Assembly: GCA_964606735.1 (NCBI GenBank)
Contig: CAZSHI010000024.1
Span: 1-35,402, forward strand
Origin: UBA5109 sp964606735
GTDB lineage: Bacteria; Pseudomonadota; Gammaproteobacteria; Pseudomonadales; Pseudohongiellaceae
Direction of reading: 5' to 3'
Length of the DNA stretch: 35,402 bases
Of this stretch, positions 1-7,196 are shown in pieces. The translations under genes and the position numbers were made by a program. Positions within the stretch are counted from its first letter, which is position 1; every line of letters begins with the position of its first letter. Below the pieces are notes generated by a model. The model ran no database searches, had not been told where the DNA came from, and saw nothing but the letters and a program-made list of their open reading frames with translations.

Positions 1-222
1 TTAAATATTTCCGGCACCGGTGAGCCTCGATAGAATCGCCTGAAATTCTTGCTGGCTCATGTCAACAAGCTCAAGGACACGACCATAAAGCATGATGGTC
101 GGAACATTCCTGTCATTGAGCTCCGCCTGGGTTTTTTGCAGACAGTATAGGATCGCGCGTTCTTTGCGATTCAGCCCATCCCGCACATCGGGGATATCCG
201 TCAAATCAATTTCGTCAGACAT
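1..222 (-). CDS. Small hypothetical protein, 73 aa
   Basis: I do not recognise this protein. The frame is open for 102 codons, but I place the start at the internal ATG (220-222), because the protein from there begins MSDEIDLTDIPDVRDGL and looks like a normal acidic cytosolic N-terminus, while the 29 upstream residues look like translated non-coding DNA. The stop codon is the first three bases of the window. There is no signal peptide, membrane segment or cysteine motif. The middle (about residues 20-50) is helix-prone and mixed-charge, with a conserved-looking NVPTIMLYGRVLE segment, so a small helical or DNA-binding-like fold is possible but unproven. No clear Shine-Dalgarno is seen. No function is assigned. 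Confidence 0.55.
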   Translation of the reverse strand: MSDEIDLTDIPDVRDGLNRKERAILYCLQKTQAELNDRNVPTIMLYGRVLELVDMSQQEFQAILSRLTGAGNI

Positions 223-487
223 AGGTATGACTGTACTAGAGAGTGGAGGCTTATTGAATGGCTTGTGGTAAAAAGAAGATGATGCCCATAGGCGAACTAC
301 ACGGGGCAAACCCTAAACTTCTAGATTCAATGAGGTCTTGTTTACGTAAGATTAATGCTGTCAACTAAGCTGATGGGTGTATGGTACAGGCAAAAACCAT
401 ATCAACACAGACACGTTTGAAAGCATAGGGCGCGAGTTATCTCAGGCCTTGCCATTGAGGTTAATGAGAAAGAATAGATAGTATTGC

Positions 488-1285
488 TTAAGCCACTATT
501 AATTCAGTTTCTTGCAAGGTGCTTAAGTTGTAGGCGGCACTCTCAAGAGCGGAACTCACTATTAAAGCCTGTGAGACAACGCCTTCGATTTCATTCAGCG
601 TATCATTTCTAAACTGCAACATTACATGTGGAAGCTTGCGACTGCCAGCATGATGAGGAACTGAATAATCAATGTTCTTATTGATAGCAAATGGAGTGTT
701 TTTTCCAACTGAGTGAATTTGACGTTTTGCCAATGCTTGTAAAAGTAGTGCTGACAGTCGTTCGTCTTCACCAGAGCCTATGCCTATTTTACAGGGTTGA
801 TAATTTTTATTTAGCATGGGTGAAAAACTGTGGATGCTTATTAGACAGTCGCAATAATGTCTCCGTTCATCCATGAGCTCGGAGATTGCTCTGTGATACG
901 GGTCAAATATCTCCGTTTTCCGATGAAGCTTTTCATCTTCGCTGAGGTTTTTATTACCAGGTATCGGAATGCCATCTTTGATTGGCACAATGGATTCTTT
1001 ATTATCAGGCGCCCGATTGCAGTCTATAACCAGATGTGAATAATTTGCCATTATCAGGGGTGCGTCGAGCACAATGGATAAAGCTTTAGCAACAATTGCA
1101 GTGCCTGGGTCCCAGGCAAGATGACTATCCAGGATCTGGTTGTTAAGGCCCAGATTTTTCAAACTTTGAGGAATGCGGTTGGAAGCATGGTCGGCAATAA
1201 GAATAACTTTGCCTCTGCCTGTGGAATTAATCAGTTCGTATGCTGCTGGTTCATTTTTCTTCGACAAGACTACTGGCAAAATCAC
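488..1285 (-). CDS. N-formylglutamate amidohydrolase family protein
   Basis: A 265-residue protein of the N-formylglutamate amidohydrolase (FGase, HutG-like) family. Members hydrolyse N-formyl amino acids such as N-formyl-L-glutamate with a zinc ion. Visible family motifs are ADHASNRIP near residue 32 (the expected metal-binding His/Asp region), AWDPGT near 58, VIDCNRAPD near 87, and CLISIHSFSP near 145. Length fits the short stand-alone subfamily. There is no signal peptide, so it should be cytosolic. No other histidine-degradation gene is nearby, so a role in the Hut pathway is not supported by context; the subfamily could act on another N-formyl or N-acyl substrate. It stands alone, with gaps of 265 nt downstream and 465 nt upstream. 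Confidence 0.8.
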   Translation of the reverse strand: MILPVVLSKKNEPAAYELINSTGRGKVILIADHASNRIPQSLKNLGLNNQILDSHLAWDPGTAIVAKALSIVLDAPLIMANYSHLVIDCNRAPDNKESIVPIKDGIPIPGNKNLSEDEKLHRKTEIFDPYHRAISELMDERRHYCDCLISIHSFSPMLNKNYQPCKIGIGSGEDERLSALLLQALAKRQIHSVGKNTPFAINKNIDYSVPHHAGSRKLPHVMLQFRNDTLNEIEGVVSQALIVSSALESAAYNLSTLQETELIVA

Positions 1286-1750
1286 TCCGCGTTCAAATAA
1301 GTTTCCTGATTGACTAAAGCTGCTGGACAGTCTGAAAAAGGAAAAAAGGGCGGCTACAGTAACACAAGTAAAAAAGAATTGTGTTTATATATTATTCTGC
1401 CTTGGCGGACAGTTGGAGGCAGGTTTCCTGATAGGAGTAATTAGTATCTATCTTTAAATTTGTGTGCTAGAGTGAGCAAACAGCTGATGCCTATTAACGG
1501 TATGGCTGGTGCATGATCTTTAGTGTTTAGGTCTTCTCTCTGGATTCTTCCAATTAGTTTTAGAGCTTCCGCAGAAATATTATTCCTTCTAATACTCTTG
1601 CCTGTGAATCCTTGATCGGGTTTTAACTAACAACAGTTCCTATCGAATGCACACTCGTGCAGCCTGGCTATTGAGTCTGGCAGCTAAAACAAAATTGCAC
1701 TTTCGACAATACAAGGCGTATTGCGGTGCATGCTATTATCTGGAATAAAT
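1286..1750. other. 465-nt intergenic region between two divergent genes
   Basis: This AT-rich gap separates the FGase-like gene (minus) from rhlE (plus), so it must hold divergent promoters. No convincing paired -35/-10 was found. TATTAT at 1734-1739 sits too close to the rhlE start to give a normal leader. The long gap could hold a long rhlE leader, as seen for some cold-induced RNA helicases, but I see no cold-box motif, tRNA, terminator or conserved small ORF. The ten-base string GTTTCCTGAT occurs at 1301 and again at 1423; this is probably chance. Confidence 0.4.
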
Positions 1751-3136
1751 ATGAATTTTGATGTGTTAGGTTTAAAACAAACACTGGTAGAAACAGTCAG
1801 TAAGGCCGGTTATACCGCGCCAACCCCCATTCAGGAATCGGCAATACCCGTAATTTTAACGGGTAAAGACATTCTTGCTGCGGCTCAGACTGGTACAGGC
1901 AAGACGGCAGGTTATATCTTGCCAATATTACAAGCGCTTTCAGAGCAAAAAATCCAACAGGGTCCAAAACAGGTTAGAGCACTTATCCTAACCCCTACAC
2001 GTGAACTTGCTGCGCAGGTTTATGAAAGTATTTGCCGCTATGGTAAGCAGGAAAAGCTTAAATCCACTGTGATTTTCGGCGGTGTAAATATTAGTCCGCA
2101 GCGCAGGGTTCTAGCGCAGGGAGTTGACATTCTGGTGGCAACGCCTGGGAGATTGCTGGACTTACATCAGCAAAAGGCGCTGAAGCTTGATGCTGTTGAA
2201 ATTTTTGTGTTGGATGAAGCGGATCGAATGCTGGACATGGGCTTTATCCATGCCATCAGAAAAATTGAAAGTATGCTGCCTAAAAGAAGGCAGAATCTGA
2301 TGTTTTCTGCGACTTTTTCAGACTCCATCAGGACACTGGCCAAAACGATATGTCATCAGCCGGTTGAGATTGATGTTTCGCCAAGAAATTCGGTTGTGAA
2401 AGCCATAAGTCAGCAGGTTCATCATGTCCCCAAAGATCAAAAGGCAGTTTTTCTGTCTAGCTATTTACGTAATTTTAATGAACAGGCACTGGTTTTTAGC
2501 CGAACCAAACATGGCGCTGACAAGCTCGCTAAATTATTGAATAAAGCTGATATTCATACCGTTGCACTGCATGGTAATAAAAGTCAGAATCAACGCACTA
2601 AAGCCTTAGATGACTTCAAAAATAATAAAGCTCAGGTAATGGTAGCAACAGATATTGCCGCCAGAGGTATTGACATTCAACAACTGGAGTTAGTGGTAAA
2701 TTTTGACTTGCCTCATGTGCCGGAAGATTACTTACATCGTATTGGTAGAACAGGACGGGCAGGAGCAAGTGGCCTGGCTATTTCAATTGTCAGTCCGGAT
2801 GAGAAAAAGCAATTAAACGCAATAGAGAAGTTGTTAAAAGGGGCAATTCCGAGAAGTGCCAGTCAAGCTGAAATTGTTGATGGCCTTTCTGACATCAGGC
2901 TCTCGGTACAGGCAGATACAGCGATTCCAAAAGAGCGCATAAAACATAGTCATAAGCCCAAAAAATTTGCTAAAAATAGGAATAGGAGAAATCGTGTGCG
3001 GCAATCAAGCGAGATGGATCGTATTCAGTCATCAGACAAGCAGCAACAGACTGATAAAGTTCACACACTGCATCCGAAAACTGAGAAACGCACTGCCTTT
3101 GGCAGTAGTGTCAGAAGTTTATTTCAATTCTCATAA
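1751..3136 (+). CDS. rhlE: DEAD-box ATP-dependent RNA helicase, RhlE type
   Basis: A 461-residue DEAD-box helicase that unwinds short RNA duplexes using ATP, probably in ribosome assembly, RNA decay or cold adaptation. Motifs appear in order: the Q motif (YTAPTPIQ), Walker A (AQTGTGKT), PTRELAAQV, ATPGRLLDL, DEADRMLDMGF, SAT, ATDIAARGID and HRIGRTGRAG. The N-terminus MNFDVLGL matches the RhlE subfamily, which decides the start at 1751; the frame also stays open upstream to a TTG at 1721. The tail after about residue 390 is low-complexity and rich in Lys/Arg, typical of RNA-binding extensions. Hand counts on three 60-base lines give about 36% GC, lower than the his and typA genes. Its natural terminator appears to lie inside the next gene (3214-3246). 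Confidence 0.93.
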   Translation: MNFDVLGLKQTLVETVSKAGYTAPTPIQESAIPVILTGKDILAAAQTGTGKTAGYILPILQALSEQKIQQGPKQVRALILTPTRELAAQVYESICRYGKQEKLKSTVIFGGVNISPQRRVLAQGVDILVATPGRLLDLHQQKALKLDAVEIFVLDEADRMLDMGFIHAIRKIESMLPKRRQNLMFSATFSDSIRTLAKTICHQPVEIDVSPRNSVVKAISQQVHHVPKDQKAVFLSSYLRNFNEQALVFSRTKHGADKLAKLLNKADIHTVALHGNKSQNQRTKALDDFKNNKAQVMVATDIAARGIDIQQLELVVNFDLPHVPEDYLHRIGRTGRAGASGLAISIVSPDEKKQLNAIEKLLKGAIPRSASQAEIVDGLSDIRLSVQADTAIPKERIKHSHKPKKFAKNRNRRNRVRQSSEMDRIQSSDKQQQTDKVHTLHPKTEKRTAFGSSVRSLFQFS

Positions 3137-3159
3137 TTTAAGAGTAAGTTTCAGGAAAT

Positions 3160-3891
3160 ATGCTTGATCCCCTATTACTGACAACAGTTCAAATAAGGAC
3201 TTACGAAATTGATAAGCCACTGACCAATGCCAGTGGCTTTTTTTTTGCAAGAGATGCAAGGCTGTTTCTGGTTACGAGCAGGCATGTATTACAAGATGAA
3301 ATCAGCAGTCACAATCCAAACAGGATCGAGATTCAGTTTCATGTTGATGAAAGTAATGTTGCAAAAACTGCCGGTTTTTCGATTCTTTTGTATCAGAATG
3401 GGAGAAGTATCTGGCGGCAGGGGGAAGATACTGCAGGCGATATTGATGTGGCTGTTATTGAAATTGACCGTCAAGCCATGCCGGCATCTGCTGTGTATAC
3501 TGCTTTTACACCAGGTAATCTACCAGAAGCTTTCGAGCAGGTCAGAATAGGCTCGCCGATGTTGATAGTGGGTTTTCCACTTGGATTTCATGATACTTTG
3601 CATAATTTCCCAATTGTCCGCCATGCTTCCAATGCCTCATCATTGAGTTTGCGTTTTCAGGGCAAAGGATATTTTTTAACAGACGCCCGAACCCATAGGG
3701 GGATGAGCGGAGCGCCAGTCGTGATGGCCGCTAACTGCGGAAATGAAGCCACACAAAGCCTGCCCTGGGTCTTGCTTGGTATTCACTCAGCCCGGCTGGA
3801 TGTCGGGACCAGAGAAGTCGAGTTAGATGAAGCGCTTGGTCTGAATTGCGCGTGGTTCTCAGACATCGTGCTGACGCTTACTGAAAGTTGA
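3160..3891 (+). CDS. Trypsin-like serine protease domain protein (cytosolic)
   Basis: A 243-residue protein with the signature of a chymotrypsin-fold protease. H42 lies in TSRHVLQD, D96 in GDIDVAVIEID, and S183 in HRGMSGAPV, the equivalent of the usual GNSGGP. Spacing and the strand order around each residue fit a complete catalytic triad. There is no signal peptide, membrane segment or PDZ domain, so unlike DegP/HtrA it should be cytosolic and act alone; its substrate is unknown. The start at 3160 follows an AGGAA element at 3153, only 23 nt after rhlE, so co-transcription is likely. No ATG, GTG or TTG start exists between 3160 and the catalytic His codon. A strong terminator-like hairpin with nine T residues lies within codons 19-29. 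Confidence 0.75.
   Translation: MLDPLLLTTVQIRTYEIDKPLTNASGFFFARDARLFLVTSRHVLQDEISSHNPNRIEIQFHVDESNVAKTAGFSILLYQNGRSIWRQGEDTAGDIDVAVIEIDRQAMPASAVYTAFTPGNLPEAFEQVRIGSPMLIVGFPLGFHDTLHNFPIVRHASNASSLSLRFQGKGYFLTDARTHRGMSGAPVVMAANCGNEATQSLPWVLLGIHSARLDVGTREVELDEALGLNCAWFSDIVLTLTES
3214..3246 (+). terminator. Intrinsic terminator inside the protease coding sequence
   Basis: AAGCCACTG at 3214-3222 pairs perfectly with CAGTGGCTT at 3231-3239 across an 8-nt loop, followed at once by a run of nine T (3238-3246). This is a textbook Rho-independent terminator for transcripts coming from rhlE. It lies about 54 nt inside the protease reading frame and encodes residues K-P-L-T-N-A-S-G-F-F-F, which belong to the first strands of the protease fold. 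It may terminate rhlE mRNA, act as an attenuator for the protease, or both. Confidence 0.75.
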
Positions 3892-4095
3892 GGTCCTATA
3901 CATTTAACGCATGAAAACCAGTCTAGGGTATTGGCAAGTAAGATTGCTCAGGGGCAACCTATGCATAGCCTCTAGATACCCTCATTAATTTCAAGGTCTA
4001 ACAGGAAGTTAAATGACCTTCCAATAAGGAATCAAGTAGAAAGGCTATGAATAAAGAGAGATAAGAAGGATTAGGGTGTTGCTGGAGCAGGCTGA

Positions 4096-4171
4096 TGGTG
4101 CCCAGGGGCGGAATCGAACCACCGACACGAGGATTTTCAATCCTCTGCTCTACCGACTGAGCTACCTGGGC
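4096..4171 (-). tRNA. tRNA-Phe (anticodon GAA)
   Basis: On the minus strand the 76-nt gene starts GCCCAGG, which pairs with CCTGGGC before the discriminator A and an encoded CCA end (4096-4098). The D arm contains AGCTCAGTCGGTAGAGC, the anticodon loop reads TTGAAAA (anticodon GAA, Phe), and the T arm contains GGTTCGATTCC. All four stems pair. It lies downstream of yggX and mutY on the same strand with a 167-nt gap. No duplicate of its 3' end was seen to the left that would mark an inserted element. Confidence 0.97.
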
Positions 4172-4338
4172 GTCAAATACTTATTTTCAGCCACTTGTAT
4201 TTCTACAAGCTTGCTGAGGAGCCGAGCTGTTCTCAACAATGTTTCGCTGAAAGCCCCTTTTCAGGAATCGAGGCTAATACGCAAGCCGCGTATTAAACCT
4301 GTTGAGGGGTGGCTTAGTCAAGATTGGATTAAGGCTGG

Positions 4339-4611
4339 CTATGGCTCTGGCGGAACATAGCCTTCAGCTTCGTCATGAGACTCATTGGCGAAGAATTTCT
4401 CCATCTCCTGCAAGAGGTACGCACGGTCATCGGCATTGATCATGCTGAGTCCTTTTTCATTGATTAGCCGGGTCTGCAATTGCTGCCATTCTTCCCAGGC
4501 CTGCCTGGAGATGTTTTCGTAGATATCCTGCCCTTTCGGACCGGGATAGGGGGGAGTCAGCAGGCCTTCAAGCTCCTGCTGGTATTTTCGACACATCACT
4601 TTCCTGCTCAT
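4339..4611 (-). CDS. yggX: Probable Fe(2+)-trafficking protein YggX
   Basis: A 90-residue protein matching the YggX family in length and sequence, including the N-terminal MSRKVMCRKYQQELEGL with its conserved Cys7, PPYPGPKGQDIYENIS, and LINEKGLSMINADDRAYL. The family protects iron-sulphur clusters and is linked to oxidative-stress resistance in enteric bacteria. Its ATG overlaps the mutY stop as ATGA (4608-4611), so translation is coupled to mutY. This pairing is biologically sensible because MutY carries a 4Fe-4S cluster. The acidic C-terminus (SHDEAEGYVPPEP) is also normal for the family. Confidence 0.95.
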   Translation of the reverse strand: MSRKVMCRKYQQELEGLLTPPYPGPKGQDIYENISRQAWEEWQQLQTRLINEKGLSMINADDRAYLLQEMEKFFANESHDEAEGYVPPEP

Positions 4612-5678
4612 ATTGCTTTTTCCAGTTGTTTCAACAAGCTTTGTACCGGAGCGGCAAGGCCCAGTTCTGAGGGATTTTTCAAATCATACCAGTGCCAATC
4701 CGGCTTCTCCATGACAAAGGCAGGCTGATTTTGCAGACTGTGCAAATGAGGTCGGATATCGAGATGGAAATGGCTGAAGGTATGGCGAAAATTTTTCAAT
4801 TGGCTGTTTTCGGTTTTGCAGTCGAACTGGCTTAGCCAGTCTTGCAGCTGGTCAGCACCCGCATGCTCCGGGAAGCTCCAGAGGCCACCCCATATGCCCT
4901 GAGCTGGCCTTTTTTCCAGTAATACCTGGTTTTTGTCGGGTGAGAGCAGGATCAGCATATGTGTAGTTTTGAGCGGCAGGCTTTTGGCCGCTTTGCGCTG
5001 GGGTAAATCTTCACAACGTCCACTGTGCCAGGCAAGGCAGTTACTTTGTACAGGGCAGGAAGGGCAATCCGGTTTGGTCCGGGTGCATAAGGTTGCCCCC
5101 AGATCCATAATGGCCTGGGTGTAATTGCGACAGTCCTGTGCGGGTGTATGTTCTTCAGCGAGCTGCCAGAGCTTTTTCATGGTCTGGCTTTGTTGCGGCA
5201 GACCCTCGACACAGTGATAACGGCTTAATACCCGTTTGACATTGCCATCCAGAATCACGGCTCGCTGATTGGATGCCAGGGCCAGTATGGCACCCGCCGT
5301 TGACAGGCCAATGCCGGGCAGTTTTTGCAGCAAGTCGACAGTTTTCGGGAATTGACCGGCATAGTCCCGCTGAATGATCCTTGCCGTCTTGTGTAGGTTG
5401 CGTGCGCGTGCATAGTAGCCGAGCCCGGTCCAGCAGTGCAGAACCTGGTCTTCTTCAGCTGCAGCCAGTGCGCTCACGCTGGGAAAGCGCTGCATGAAGT
5501 TCTGGTAATAGGGGATGACAGTTGCAACCTGGGTTTGCTGCAGCATGATTTCCGAGATCCAGACCCGGTATGGTGTCGGATTTTCCTGCCAGGGCAGCTG
5601 CTTGCGCCCATGTATCTTGAACCAGTTCAGGATAGCGGAAGAAAAGGAAAAATCTGGGTTGGTGGTCTTTTGCAGCAT
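4608..5678 (-). CDS. mutY: Adenine DNA glycosylase MutY
   Basis: A 356-residue DNA glycosylase that removes adenine mispaired with 8-oxoguanine. The N-terminal helix-hairpin-helix glycosylase domain contains WISEIMLQQTQVATV (catalytic Glu region), LPGIGLSTAGAI (hairpin) and VILDGNVKRVLSR (catalytic Asp). The iron-sulphur site C-x6-C-x2-C-x5-C is intact in LCTRTKPDCPSCPVQSNC. The C-terminal NUDIX-like 8-oxoG recognition domain includes LLEKRPAQGIWGGLWSFPE. The frame is open to 5786, which would overlap hisB; I choose the ATG at 5676-5678 because the protein then has the usual length (E. coli MutY is 350 aa) and leaves a 95-nt divergent promoter region. Confidence 0.95.
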   Translation of the reverse strand: MLQKTTNPDFSFSSAILNWFKIHGRKQLPWQENPTPYRVWISEIMLQQTQVATVIPYYQNFMQRFPSVSALAAAEEDQVLHCWTGLGYYARARNLHKTARIIQRDYAGQFPKTVDLLQKLPGIGLSTAGAILALASNQRAVILDGNVKRVLSRYHCVEGLPQQSQTMKKLWQLAEEHTPAQDCRNYTQAIMDLGATLCTRTKPDCPSCPVQSNCLAWHSGRCEDLPQRKAAKSLPLKTTHMLILLSPDKNQVLLEKRPAQGIWGGLWSFPEHAGADQLQDWLSQFDCKTENSQLKNFRHTFSHFHLDIRPHLHSLQNQPAFVMEKPDWHWYDLKNPSELGLAAPVQSLLKQLEKAI

Positions 5679-5709
5679 CAACGCAAGTGTAATGAAGCGG
5701 GCGCATTTT

Positions 5710-5739
5710 TTCACTTTAAAGTGTGAATGGCAGTATAAT
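5710..5739 (+). promoter_or_regulatory. Sigma-70 promoter for hisB with an internal palindrome
   Basis: TTCACT (5710-5715), an 18-bp spacer and a perfect TATAAT (5734-5739) lie 34 nt upstream of the hisB start. The spacer begins with the tail of a perfect 12-bp palindrome, CACTTTAAAGTG (5712-5723), which overlaps the -35 element. That position suits a repressor operator, but no regulator is identified. Confidence 0.6.
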
Positions 5740-5773
5740 TGCCCTTTTCGCCTTACCGGGAATTTTATAAAAC

Positions 5774-6367
5774 ATGGCTGAGTCACGAACTGCGACCGTT
5801 GAGCGTAAAACCAAAGAGACAGAGATTGCCATTACGATAAATTTGGATGGTACCGGCAAATTCAATGTCAGTTCCGGGCTGCCTTTTCTTGAGCACATGC
5901 TGGAGCAGGTGGCGCGCCATGGCATGATTGATCTGGACATCACTGCAAAAGGTGATCTGGAAATTGATGCACACCATACGGTTGAAGACCTGGGTATTAC
6001 CCTTGGGCAGGCCTTTGATAAGGCGCTGGATAAAACCGGAATCCGGCGTTACGGGCATGCCTATGTGCCCCTTGATGAAGCGCTCTCCAGAGTGGTGATA
6101 GATTTTTCAGGGCGGCCAGGGCTGGATTATCAGATTCCGTTTTCCCGTGGCAGGGTCGGAGATTTTGACGTTGATTTGTTTTTTGAATTTTTCCAGGGCT
6201 TCGTCAATCACGCCAAGGTGACCCTGCACATTGATAATCTCAAAGGCAGCAATGCGCATCATCAGATCGAAACTGTCTTCAAAGCGTTTGGACGTGCAGT
6301 TCGCATGGCAATTGAAGCGGATCCTCGTATGCAGGGCAGCATTCCTTCAACCAAAGGAAGCCTTTGA
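5774..6367 (+). CDS. hisB: Imidazoleglycerol-phosphate dehydratase HisB
   Basis: A 197-residue enzyme for step six of histidine synthesis, converting imidazole glycerol phosphate to imidazole acetol phosphate. It is the monofunctional form, as in pseudomonads; the phosphatase domain fused to it in E. coli is absent. Metal-binding motifs are visible: FLEHMLEQVARHG, EIDAHHTVEDLGI and SNAHHQIETVFKAF, the last two carrying the paired-His elements of the di-manganese site. The ATG at 5774 lies behind a good promoter (5710-5739). A 172-nt gap, unusually long for this operon, separates it from hisH and may contain an internal promoter (TATAAG at 6479-6484 with no strong -35). Confidence 0.97.
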   Translation: MAESRTATVERKTKETEIAITINLDGTGKFNVSSGLPFLEHMLEQVARHGMIDLDITAKGDLEIDAHHTVEDLGITLGQAFDKALDKTGIRRYGHAYVPLDEALSRVVIDFSGRPGLDYQIPFSRGRVGDFDVDLFFEFFQGFVNHAKVTLHIDNLKGSNAHHQIETVFKAFGRAVRMAIEADPRMQGSIPSTKGSL

Positions 6368-6539
6368 TAACTGTTTTCGCTTGCCGGTTTTCGCAAATGA
6401 AATTTTTCTGTTAATTCAGCAGCTAAAAGTAGCGGCATAAGTGCGTGCTACTGAGTGTTATGCGGATATTGAAGCACATATAAGAGTGCTCACTGGCAGG
6501 CCGATTGAGTTAGGTATCAAAACACTTGAGTAAACCTTA

Positions 6540-7196
6540 ATGACTAAGCTTGTTGTAATTGACTATGGCATGGGCAATCTTCATTCCGTGGGGAAGGCGC
6601 TTGAACACATCAATACAAGTGTTGACGTGAGCATTACTGCAGATCCGCTTAAAATACATGAAGCTGAGCGTCTTATTTTTCCAGGAGTGGGTGCGATACG
6701 TGACTGCATGGCTGAAATCCGGCGTTTGGAAATTGATACATTGCTGCGAGAGGCCAGAAAAGAAAAACCCATTCTTGGAATCTGCGTCGGCATGCAGGCA
6801 ATGATGGATTATTCAGAAGAAAATAATGGCGTCGAGTGCATTGGGCTTTTCCCCGGGAAGGTCAGGCGTTTCCCTGAAGGCCAACGGGATGCCAATGGGG
6901 ATTTACTCAAGGTTCCTCATATGGGCTGGAATCAGGTCGAGCAGGGTATTGCTCATCCCATGTGGCATAACATTCCTGACAAAAGCCATTTTTATTTTGT
7001 TCACAGTTACTATGTAACACCTGATACGAATAAGGATAATAGCGCTGTTGTTGCAGGTCTCAGTGAATACCCGCAAGCATTTTGTTCGGCGCTGGCTGCT
7101 GAGAATATTTTTGCTGTGCAGTTTCACCCGGAAAAAAGTCAGGACTGCGGACTGCAGTTATTGAAAAACTTTATCACATGGGATGGTAAGGCATGA
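6540..7196 (+). CDS. hisH: Imidazole glycerol phosphate synthase, glutaminase subunit HisH
   Basis: A 218-residue class-I glutamine amidotransferase that feeds ammonia to HisF. The catalytic triad is visible: Cys82 in LGICVGMQ, with His196 and Glu198 in VQFHPEKSQ. PGVGAIRDCM and KVPHMGWNQV are typical of HisH. The start ATG at 6540 gives standard length. Its stop overlaps the hisF ATG as ATGA (7193-7196), so the two subunits are translationally coupled and hisA is not between them. Hand counts over 6601-6780 give about 44% GC against about 58% in hisF (7381-7560), a marked step across a 4-bp overlap. Confidence 0.96.
   Translation: MTKLVVIDYGMGNLHSVGKALEHINTSVDVSITADPLKIHEAERLIFPGVGAIRDCMAEIRRLEIDTLLREARKEKPILGICVGMQAMMDYSEENNGVECIGLFPGKVRRFPEGQRDANGDLLKVPHMGWNQVEQGIAHPMWHNIPDKSHFYFVHSYYVTPDTNKDNSAVVAGLSEYPQAFCSALAAENIFAVQFHPEKSQDCGLQLLKNFITWDGKA

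Noticed and set aside
1301..1432. Ten-base repeat GTTTCCTGAT at 1301 and 1423
   Set aside because: Too short and too far apart to stand out from chance in AT-rich DNA.
4096..4171. tRNA-Phe as an attachment site for an integrated element
   Set aside because: No second copy of the tRNA 3' end, integrase or phage gene was seen on either side within the window.
5679..5786. Longer MutY start at 5786
   Set aside because: It overlaps hisB and its promoter and adds 36 residues not typical of the family.
6473..6490. AGCAC/GTGCT inverted repeat in the hisB-hisH gap
   Set aside because: Only a 5-bp stem with no T-run; it could be an operator over a weak promoter but the evidence is too thin.
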